From the NCBI GenBank assembly GCA_946807835.1, contig OX327683.1, positions 15,443,001 through 15,507,000 of the forward strand: 64,000 nucleotides of DNA, written 5' to 3'. The notes under the pieces were generated by a model that was not told the origin of the DNA, did no database searches, and saw nothing but the letters and a program-made list of their open reading frames with translations. Source of the stretch: Ailanthus altissimus (Eukaryota; Streptophyta; Magnoliopsida; Sapindales; Simaroubaceae). The position numbers and the translations under genes are program-made. This document shows, in pieces, positions 54,521 to 64,000 of this stretch; within the stretch, counting starts at the first letter, position 1, and the number at the start of each line of letters is the position of its first letter.

Positions 54521-57500
54521 ATTGTTATGTTGATTGGGTGATTTGGAGTTTTGATCATATTATTGGTGAAGTCTCTGTGTTGAAATGGTACATTTCAAGT
54601 ATTGAAATGGGTATACCAGGGCGGAAAAACACCGAGACGTCGTGGCCCATAAGCCTTGGGGCCGCGGCGCTGGGGAATAAAAGTTATTTATGTGAGGTTC
54701 ATGAGATGCAGTAATAAAAGTTATTGATCTGTATTATAAACTAGGGTAATTTATTTGTGCTGGTAACCACAATAGGAGCCCTACTGGGGGGCTAGTTATG
54801 TTTACATAAAATAAATGTTTGATTGAGAGTCACATTTTCATGAGATAGGGATATGAATTTATTTTTTTCAAAAATCTCTCTTAATTATATTGAATTGTAT
54901 TTTATTATGAGATAGTGTTTTACATTAGCCTGTCTTGTCAATACGGTGTTAGACAGGTAACATCAGTCTTTTTCTAAGATTGCTACAGTGTGAGGGATTT
55001 GGTCGGTGGAATTTGAACTATACCGGTTAAACATGAGATGAGGAAAATATATGCAAAAATATTGCCCTAGATCGCTACAGTGTGTGAATAGTATCGATAA
55101 CATATATTTGATCATTTACAAATTAATCTAAAATACACTTACCCTATATCGCTACAGTATGCAGATAAGGTGTATTTAGGACTAAGAGCAAGAATTGCAT
55201 GAGATGCAATTGATAAGAGTTGTCTACCTTTTGGGTTTACAAAGACCAAGATCGCTACAGTGTGTGGCTAAAGTAAAATACCAATGGGTTCCACTTCCTG
55301 CTGTATAGTTTAAAGAGTTTGAATTATCGTTTTTCTATTTGAGAGATTTAAGGAATTTTGTAAAGCAGTGAGAGGACGTCTTTAGATTAAAAAAAGTATA
55401 GCTATTATACCCATGATCTAAAGCGTTATTATTAATGATTATAAATGTTTCACTATACATCTCCTGATTTTGTCTTATAGAGATAAGATATTCGTCTTAT
55501 AGAGATAAGATACTTATTTTATGGTGATAAGATAAGTATAAATCATCTGTTAATATATTTTATCAATACACATTAACTATAGGGTACTGATAAACTTTTA
55601 GGACTTGCTTTTGAATCATAGAATTGTTCTAGATTCAAAAATTTTGGATATATAGATCAAAAAATATTAAGAGGAGTTTCTGATAATATCTCTTTTAAGA
55701 GGTGAAAAATTACCAAAAATAGATAATAAATAATTTGAGATTCAAATTACGTAGGCCTTGATGTCTAATGATCATCAACGGGGACATATACACGTGAGAT
55801 GTGTAAGTAATGCTCTTTCTAAAAATTTATCCAAATCACAGATAGAGAATAGTCATAACAAAAAGACTTTCTAATGTGATAAGGTTTAAATAGTAAGTGT
55901 TACTGTTCAAGACACATTGACTTAGAATAGATATACCCCTTAGATATCTGTTTATCAAATATTGACATTTCACTAGTAAATGTCACGAGATAAGTGCAGG
56001 GGTATGAGATACCATTTATCCTTCTCATATCTGCAAACTGTTACACGATTTGAGAAATGCTACGCAGCTATAAAGTGGGAAGTACAGTTTTGCATAGGAA
56101 ATAAAGATTTCCTACATGTGGTAGCTGTTAAGACCTTCTAGGTTACTTCTCCATTCTGGCAATAACATTATGTTATATAATTAATATTTTGTGTCATGTA
56201 TTATAAGGCGAATCATATTACTCTCTGTAGTAGACAGAGAGTGTTATTATAAACACATCAGGAAAAAGTTCCTCATATTTATATGATAATGATAATATTT
56301 TTCTAACTGAGTGTCAGTGAATGAATTACCATTATATCTTTAATACAACAGGAAATATCTTGAATGTCTAGGTGAACAGAATAAATAATAGTTCGAGAAC
56401 TTTGAATAATGAGGAATAATGATGCATAAGATTAAGTCAAATAGTCGTGAGATGACTATCTCATCTGGTTAAGGATGGTCAGATACTTGATCTGATTATG
56501 AAACATTGGCCAGTTTATGAATTCAGAATTCAAGGGATAATGGCCAAATCTTAGTGTACGTGTTAGACACCAGGTCACTAATTTATTGAAACTAGTACAT
56601 AATGATGTATTCAATCCCATAAATTATACTGCAATGGGTGAATTTCAATACTTTATTGTCCTTATAGCGATTGCCACCATACGAACATATAAATTAAAAA
56701 CTTTTGAAGTGTTCAAAGGTTCTAACTAAGAAGTAGAGAAACAAACCTTTGTGTATATCGAATGTATTTGATTAGATCGAGATAGATTATACATATGTAG
56801 TGTATTCAAATTATTTAAAGGAGAATGCAATTCTCACTCAATATAGTCCTCCAGATACTTCTCAACACAAAGGTGTCTTGAAATTGATGAATTAGACTTT
56901 ATTAGATACAGTTTGATTAATGTTGAGCTTCACTAATCTTCTAAAATATCTTTGAAGTTGTGCTCTAGAAACTATCATTAACTTATTAGATAGGGTTCCA
57001 TCGAAACCTATCCTTCTACTCTGTATAAGATATAAACTAGAGGAACAGAGTCTTAAGTATGTTAAGGCTTGAGGATGTTCTATTTGCATAAAGAGTTACG
57101 CAACAAGATAAGCTTGCGCCTAAGGGTACAAGTATCGGTTCATTGGGTATCTTATACATTTACTAGGATACCAGTTCTATAATCTAGATGAGCAAAGCCT
57201 GTTCGTTTCTCATAATTCCACTTTCTTAGAAAAAGGGTTTCTCATGGATCGTGAAAATTATAGAAAGATTGGATTTGATAAAGTCAATCAGAATATATAT
57301 GAACCGACAATGGAATTTTAAGTTCAAATGAGTGAAATACCTTTACCCACTTTCCTTATAGGTCGAAAAGGATATCAAGGCCATTAATGAGGTATGTGAT
57401 ACATAGTGCCCGAGGTGTTTTCTTAGTTGAAGAAACGAATCCTATGACTTATAGAGAGACGATGTTGGGCATCGATTTGGGAAGTTAGCATAATGCCATG

Positions 57501-58840
57501 AAATCCAAAATTGACGTTACACATGACAATCAAGTCTAGCACTTGGTTGTGCTTCTGTGGGAATTGTTCCTATATGTTGTAAAGGAGTTTACGTAGCAGA
57601 AGTGTGGACCTAACGGTAGAGACCTTCAAATCTCTACTGGTGGTGAAAGGTTATACTTAGAGATCTAGAATCAGAACTGAAAAGACTTTTTTCACTAATT
57701 ACCATGTTAAAGTCAACTCAAATTTCACTAGTCTTCCTAAGCTAAAATCTTCATTTTGAAGAAGTAATCAAATAGTTTGATTTTATCAAAAATAAAAAAG
57801 AAACATAAATGTTTAGAAAGGGCGGTGGGAGCAAAATTATCCTTTTAAATCTCTACGTGGTAGTCATACTCAATGTCAGAAATGATTTTGGGGGGTTGAA
57901 AGTCAATCAAGTATGAGTTATTTGAGTGAGAAATTCTCCATAAAAGATTTGGAAGAAGCTTTATGTATACTAGGTATAAAGATTTATAGAGATAGAGTTA
58001 GGAAGTTGATAAGACCCTCCTAATCTTTGTACATAGATCAAATCTTGAAAATGTACGCTTTATTAATTGTGAGACAGTTTATATATCTTTCAAATATGAC
58101 ATTCGTCTTTTAAAAAGAAATGTCCTTGAAAGAAGATGAAAAGGTTAGAAAGTTTAACTTACCTAGTACATTAGCTAAAAATAGCTTGATGTACATTATG
58201 TTATGTACAAAACCTAGTTCTGGATGGCTAAAAATGTTACGAGCCGATATCGGTCTGATCCATGTTACAACAAATAAATGATTATGAAATATATCTAAGA
58301 TACCTTAGAGGTATAGAAGATACGTTTTTGCATATGGAAAAAGATTCTCACAAGCAAAGGAATGCATATACTCAGACTTTTCGTCGAATCTAGATCGTAG
58401 ATAGTCTACATCAGTTATGTGCTTCTCTTTATTGGTATCGGAGCTAGTTGGAAATGTGTTATATAGATGTCCACAACTAATTCTACCTTGGAAGTAGAAT
58501 GTGTTGTAGCTTGAGAAGTCTACAGCGGAAGCATTATAGATATTTAAGTTAGTTGCAAAGCTTAGAATAGTTTTAAACACTGTGGATCCTATCACACTAT
58601 AATGCAACAACAATGGATTAATTGCTTAACCCAAGAAGTCATAAAGTGCACCAGTATTACAATAATGTGGACTCTAAATACAACGTAATTAAAATATTCT
58701 TGGCTAATTAAAATGTAATAGTATCCAGGATTCAATCTATAGATGATGTAGTGGGCTCACTTAAGCCTAAAAAACTCATTAGGTGTTTCAAAAACACATA
58801 GAGTGTATTAGTATGAGATACTAATACGAATAGCACAAGA
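54521..58840 (+). pseudogene. Decayed copia gag-pol, element 2
   Basis: Better preserved than element 1 but still dead. The gag/leader side at 54521-55900 includes four spaced GCTACAG motifs. The protease and pre-integrase side lies at about 55900-56300 (weak). Integrase is at about 56800-57260: SPPDTSQHKGVL, RVPSKPI, LKYVKAWGCS, then YRFIGY, VSHNSTFLEKGFLMDRE. Reverse transcriptase at 57790-58100 has LYV where YVDD is expected, then FSIKDLEEALCILGIKIYRD and SLYIDQILK. The RNase H end at about 58740-58790 is recognisable only by comparison with ADPLTRALT in element 1. The catalytic Asp pair of the RT is lost through a small indel or substitution. The minus-strand frame 58305-58613 is antisense. 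Confidence 0.74.
54982..55265 (+). repeat. Four spaced copies of an ATCGCTACAGTGTG motif
   Basis: GCTACAG begins at 54982, 55074, 55151 and 55254, each in the context AGATYGCTACAGTGTG or a one-base variant. Copia element 1 has four counterparts on the minus strand (14021-14035, 11681-11695, 11604-11618, 11511-11525) in the same order and with similar spacing once the solo LTR is removed. They lie about 470-760 bp after the primer-binding site. Role unknown. Confidence 0.72.
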
Positions 58841-58853
58841 GCAAGTGGAATTT

Positions 58854-59930
58854 TATTTGAGTTGGTTCTTACGTGCTATTCTAATATTGTATGAATATTA
58901 ATTGTTAATATTTATACAATATACATTTTAATTATAATAAATGATATTATATTTGTTACATTACATATATTATATGATCTGAAAGAGTTTAGACAATGAC
59001 TAAAAGTTAGCAATGCAGAGATTTATAAATGCTAAGAATCTACATTGCTAAGAGTCAGCAGATTATGATAATCAGTTAAATCTAAGGAGTTAGAGTCTTG
59101 TCTGTAACGGAATAAAGACTTGAGAGCATAATAGTAATGGCACAATTGGAAAGAGTTACAATATGTGTTAGAAAATGTCATTATGCAAATATGTTCTTAA
59201 ATACTATATTCCTAATCTATTTCATCGGTCCAGGTTTATCGGTGAATCATTTTTATCGGTGAATCATTTTTATATAGATTAATGTATGCTATATCTGTAT
59301 GGTACAGATGGTTGTTTTTAGCTGATCATAAACTTACCGAAAGCTCATATAAGTATACAGGTATTCTGTAAAGAATGAAAATTGAATAGACTCATGAGGA
59401 CCCTTATAAACAACCTATGAAGCCATCAATGGTGAGTTCGCTTGAGTTGAGTAATATTCATAATCATTTGACCTGAGTGCCACAGCGGGCTTATTAGTAT
59501 TCTACCATGCTTTAGTTTCATGTATGTCAGAGAACTTTTATGGTTTAACTGTTATGCGTTGCTGGGCATAGTTTAATGCTCATGGAATTCGATGTGCATA
59601 GATATGGAATCCTTCAGCTCATATAAGTGAGTTGTATATCCTGATGCTCTAAGATTGTATTTCAGAAAGTCTTATAGCCATAAGCATAAATTTGAGAAAA
59701 TAGTTTTTCGTAGGGTTAAACAATATCGCAAAGGTGTTAACGTATATTATTTATCGATATATAAATCTGGAGATGGGTTTACGAATAACCACGTGGAGTT
59801 TTGACCGTGGTAATCTATGTCTCCATTCATCCAAGATATAGGTGACAGAAGGATTATACGAATATATTATAACCTCCGCTTCTATAATTTAACGCACTGA
59901 TTTGTAATATTCGTGACGTGTGCATGGTTA
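58854..59930 (+). repeat. Truncated 3' LTR of copia element 2
   Basis: Starts after GCAAGTGGAA (58841-58850) and aligns with 51861 to about 52930. A local duplication of ATCGGTGAATCATTTTTAT occurs at about 59230-59268. The alignment ends at about 59930. Confidence 0.74.
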
Positions 59931-61330
59931 TGGTTGGAAACAATAATTTTCTGCTAAAGTAGACATTAGTATGTATAAAAAATGGCCATATTTGTGTTTA
60001 AGTAAGCGAACGTTTTCATTTCAAAGGAACATGGTTGGCAACATGTTAGAAAGTGCATGTTTGGTAGGTTTTATAAATCGAAGTTGGTATATAATTTGAA
60101 AAAGGGTAAAAAGCTAGTAGAAAACAATAAACCGAAAAAGAAAAGACGGAGAGATAACATAGGTTGTTGACCTGAAAAACCAATATAATGTATAGTTGTA
60201 TACAAATATTGATGCTAGTCATCATTGTGAATCATCGTGGATAGGTTATAGTAGACATGTCAACAAATTATTAACAAATATATAGTGAAAGTTCCAATTT
60301 GCATAACATATTTGTGAAGGAATTATTTCAAGTACACGAAGAAAAGAAGACATCTATAGGGCTAGAAATTTGTTAATGACCATTGTAAATGGCTAGATTC
60401 TTAACTCAGTCTTTGAAATGATTTCATTATGTCTTATGTATATGACCTCTGATTATACATTTCATGAACCTCCTACATCATTAGTCATTATATAGAATTA
60501 TTTTGTAGTGCTTTCATAGGCAAAAATAATGTTGGATAGCAATCCAACTACAAAAGAAAGTACATGACATGTGAATATGTAATTACTGAGGATGAACTTG
60601 CATCCAATGTCGTTAGGGTATACCAAAATTAAAGTTATTATGTATTTAGTATATCAATCAGAAAAGTAATATTTATTCGTTAATAATGGAAGGTCTTTCC
60701 CCCAAGTAATGTTATGTAATGTTAATAGGATATGAGGTTGAAGGTAATGCATGAGATAAATATGAGTACATTAATTCCTAAAATGCTTACTATTTGTTTA
60801 CGAATGTTTGTTAACAATCTCAACACATTACCTCTATAGAGACCTGTTAAACAATAATTCTCTACGAAACTTTCTCTTATGTAAATCACTACAAATTATA
60901 ACATATAAAAAGTTTGGCAATCATCCATGATTATAGAAGATAATAGAAACATGTCAAAAAAAGCCATCATCTTTTTAAGGAAGAAAAATTATAAGCATCC
61001 ATTAAAAAAAAAGAATAGTTCACAGACACACTCATTATAAAAACAAGAGTTTAAAAGATAAAAAAAATCACTAAGTGCATTCACTTAATTCTTTGGCTTC
61101 CAACCTCGGTGAACTAATGGACACGTTTTCCTGTAGTAGCCATGTTGTTTACATTTTATTTTTTGCACTGATGTTTGTTATCTGTTGCAAGATATAATGT
61201 TGGCAGTTGCTTTCTGCCTATTTCCACGCAAATAGTGTCAAGAGTATCTGTCAGAACAATTATCTCTGCATTACTTACGAGAAAAAGTGGAACATGGGTG
61301 GCTTGCATTGTAGCTATAGTTACTAGTTTG
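59931..61330. other. Unrecognised sequence
   Basis: No gene or repeat partner is identified. It may contain the decayed downstream part of whatever gene includes the minus-strand frame at 61339-61629. A purine-rich basic patch (GAAAAAGGGTAAAAAG) lies at 60098-60113. Confidence 0.4.
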
Positions 61331-61338
61331 GGATGTTC

Positions 61339-61670
61339 CTAATTGTGAGTTCTAATATCATCCCCACCCTCATAGATGTAGCCTAAGTCCATCCGAAGAA
61401 GAAAGACACCATTTCTCATACATTCATTAACCATAGAAATATAGTTATCTGTGTTGCCTATGAACTTTCTCATCCCAGTCCTAGGAACGATTACCATTGT
61501 TGTGAATTTTTGAAACACCAAGTTGTACCTCTTGTAACCTTTACCATAGGTTGTCCAACATATACATTCCAATGTCCATTTTTCTAGATGCCTCATTTTT
61601 ATCTTTTGGATGTTTCCATAAAAGTCCACATGTAATGTGAAACTGTTAATAGTAGTTGGAAGTGGCGGAA
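61339..61670 (-). pseudogene. Possible exon fragment, unrecognised (perhaps MULE N-terminus)
   Basis: An open frame of 96 codons (61339-61629) beginning MDFYGNIQKIK. Features such as HVDFYGNIQK just upstream in the same frame, and NTDNYISMVNECMRNGVFLL near its end, faintly recall the N-terminal ubiquitin-like region of some mudrA transposases (VHYGG..., then DNDKDIMEMVN...). The match is too weak to claim. No transposase core was found downstream. Confidence 0.22.
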
Positions 61671-62581
61671 ATCAACTCATTATATAACCAAATAGGTTGA
61701 AATCTTCAACTTCTACCTACCATTACAATAACCAGTAAAAAGTAAAATTAGATACAGATGTGTGTAATACCTATACCATAAGACATTGGAAATGTTAATC
61801 TCAAGCAATGAAAATGGCAAATACCATCAATAAAGCATTATAATGATTTATTAGATAACATTAAACCTAAATACTAAAGCTATACATATCCAGATATATG
61901 TAAAACCTATACCTCAAGGCATAAAAAATGTTAACCTTAATTAATGAAAAGGGTAGTTGATGAAACGAAACATTATAACGAGAATTTAATTATGTCACAC
62001 ATGCTTTTAATTATACACATACCTATAAAAGTTATACATCAATAAAGCCTCAACCCTCACATATAATGAAAAACAACAAATTATGTACCAAAACTATTAC
62101 ATAAACATTAATTATGAGTTACACTAGACTTGTATTTAATCCCTATGCACTATACCCTATACTTTTTCATTGAAATATCAATGAAGATATATAAACCAAA
62201 TGCTTAAAATTGACAAATTCTCTAGGTTTCATCAATTATAATCAACATTTGTCAGCTTAAACTTGCATCGTACTTACTCAAAAGATTCAAAATAAGCATC
62301 TTATTAGATTAATTCATATTTCATATTAAACATTTCTCAGCAGCCTTAATTATTCATCTAATATAAAAACTTCATCTCTTAAACATGGTCTTAAAAAACT
62401 TTTCCATCCACACACACAAAAGGTACAAATAAATATATATCACATAGGATCCATCTATGCTACTTAAACAACAACCATATTATATTTAATCAAATATCAT
62501 TCAGTTGCAATTAAAAATTACATCAAGTATAGACAAGAACGGGTATATCTATAAAGTAAGGGTGCTTACCTAGGTAGTTAA
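61671..62581. other. Intergenic, no feature recognised
   Basis: AT-rich with nothing recognised. It contains many short AC/CA-rich words but no repeat partner in the window. Confidence 0.45.
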
Positions 62582-64000
62582 TGTTGGGGTATTAGTCTAT
62601 ATCGCTTCAAAACTTAAACCTATCGGGTGTTTGTATGTGGTACACGTGTCCATTTTAAAATTCATATGCATACGCATCTAATACATACATATATGAATGA
62701 TAAACGCAACGGAAGTTAGAAATCTAATTTTTTAAAATGAACACGATAAATTTTATTCGTTACGCTAATGAACAAAATATAAAGCATATTAATCAAATTA
62801 ATACTAATGATTGAGAATATCACATGTCAAGTCTTCAGACTGAATTTGTAGTTAGAGTATAGTGTGAAACGACTCGTTGGCAGTTCTAAGACTCAACATG
62901 GTGGGTTTGAGTCGCTTGAACAACAACTTATATTTTTCTAGCATTGGTTTAACAATTAAACCATGGGATTAACTCTTAATCCCCATAATCTAACACTTAG
63001 ACTATATTTATTTTGTTTTTGATGTATTCAACACTTAAATTTATCAAAATGAATAACTCAAATATAACAAAGTAACCATTTGTTTGGGAGAAAAAGATGA
63101 ATAGCAAAATAATTTTTTGCTATCAAGTTTTTTGTTGTTTTTAACACTTAAAACAAAATAATTTTCTTACTTTCAAAATTGGTTTGTAATCTTGTTTTGC
63201 TTTAAAAAGAAATAAAAACTATTTTCATCTTCATCCTTTCTCCATGACTCATACTTAAGCTCTCATCTCCACATCTTTCATTCAAGAATGAAAAACCCAA
63301 AATGAATTCACTTCACAACATATAGCCGGCCACTTTTTTTGGCTTTTATCATTTTGTTTGTTTCAAAGACAAAATTAATTCAATGCCAACCACCCACCCA
63401 CCACATCATGGTTTGCCACTTATTTTATTATATATTCATCAAATGAATATATATCTTTAATAAATGAATATATATCTTTAATAATTAGAAATATCTTCAT
63501 TTTGATTAACAAATTATTATTAAAAGAATTTTGCTTATTAAATAAACCAATCAAGTGTCCAATATTTGGACAAGAGTGGGTGGCCGGCCATCACATGTCT
63601 TTGACAAGAAAACTATCATTCAAGTCCTCAAGGTTTCATTTAATTTCTCTTTTAAATAACATTTACTTTAACTTAAATTATTTGCTTAATAAAATCTCGT
63701 TTTATTTAGCAATTAAGTTTTTAATAAAATATTTATTTTATTAATTTAACATGAGCTAATAATTAACTTTAGTTAAATTAACTAATTACTTAACTCTTAA
63801 GTAAAAATAAATATTTAGATTATTTAACATTTAAATAATCAATTAAAAAAAATAACTCTTCAGCCTTTAATAAACCTAACGTAGGTTCCACCTTACTCAA
63901 TATTTGAGTTAATTTAACCAAAGACTCAGAATGCGTTATGTGTCATTATTTAATTAATCAACAATAATTATTAATTAATTATTATACTTAATAATTAAGC
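62582..64000 (-). repeat. Partial copia-like LTR, cut by the window end
   Basis: Starts TGTTGGGG at 62582. The last part parallels the minus-strand copia LTRs: GCCACTT and GGCC-bearing blocks near 63320-63600, and GTGTCATTATTTAATTAATC...AATTAAGC at 63940-64000 against TTATTTAATTAACAATAATTG...CTTAAGC at about 15830-15885. The similarity is loose and it may be a related but separate LTR family. The frame 63502-63744 lies inside it. Confidence 0.4.

Larger units (their letters stand above)
51861..59930 (+). mobile_element. Ty1/copia element 2, 3' LTR truncated
   Basis: Same lineage as copia element 1 on the opposite strand. 5' LTR 51861-54503, primer-binding site 54506-54520, decayed gag-pol to about 58840, polypurine tract 58841-58850, and 3' LTR from about 58854. 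The 3' LTR follows the 5' LTR for only about 1.08 kb (to the block near 52925) and then stops matching at about 59930, so the right end is deleted or overwritten. No target duplication is therefore available. Confidence 0.76.

Noticed and set aside
58305..58613. 102-codon minus-strand frame
   Set aside because: Antisense to the RT/RNase H part of copia element 2.

Overview
The window looks like a gene-poor, AT-rich stretch of a flowering-plant (probably eudicot) nuclear genome. The evidence is a P-class PPR gene, a long PWWP-domain gene, Ty1/copia and Ty3/gypsy LTR retrotransposons primed by initiator tRNA-Met, and Mutator-like elements that carry Ulp1-like peptidase genes. I cannot name the species. 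Only two genes look intact: the PPR gene (37907-40285, +) and the PWWP gene (42392-46660, -). They converge on a shared 2.1-kb intergenic region in the middle of the window. Nearly everything else is transposon-derived and decayed.

Left part (1-17071). There is a remnant of an unclassified long-terminal-repeat family (copy A1), a 5'-truncated copia LTR, and a copia gag-protease-integrase relic on the minus strand. These are followed by one almost complete copia element on the minus strand (about 5695-17071) with LTRs of about 2.3 kb. A 2244-bp solo LTR (11751-13994) is nested in it, flanked by a 5-bp target duplication. A related copia element on the plus strand (51861 to about 59930) has lost the end of its 3' LTR and serves as an alignment reference for the first.

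Middle-left (17072-37900). A small GC-rich, intron-containing relic resembling the C-terminus of an ALY/REF mRNA-export adaptor lies at 18780-19480. It is followed by a 7.46-kb Mutator-like element (MULE, 19640-27097) with matching termini and a 9-bp target duplication. This MULE holds a dead mudrA transposase gene (+) and a convergent DUF1985/Ulp1-like peptidase gene (-), the layout known as Kaonashi or Ulp1-bearing MULEs. Immediately to its right is a second DUF1985/Ulp1 gene (+, about 27900-36480). It is split by a 2712-bp solo LTR (29280-31991, duplication GTATG) and by an internally deleted chromodomain Ty3/gypsy element (32967-36365, LTRs of 481 bp). A third DUF1985 fragment lies at 50598-51100.

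Right part (47000-64000). This holds a second copy of LTR family A (A2), the DUF1985 fragment, the plus-strand copia element, an unrecognised 2.6-kb stretch, and the start of another LTR that runs off the window.

The most interesting content is the set of three diverged Ulp1/DUF1985 relics linked to MULEs. The first keeps all the Ulp1 catalytic positions I can see, although its partner transposase has lost part of its catalytic core. The insertion boundaries are exact and let the order of nesting be read. All domain assignments were made by reading translations by eye; no database search was run.
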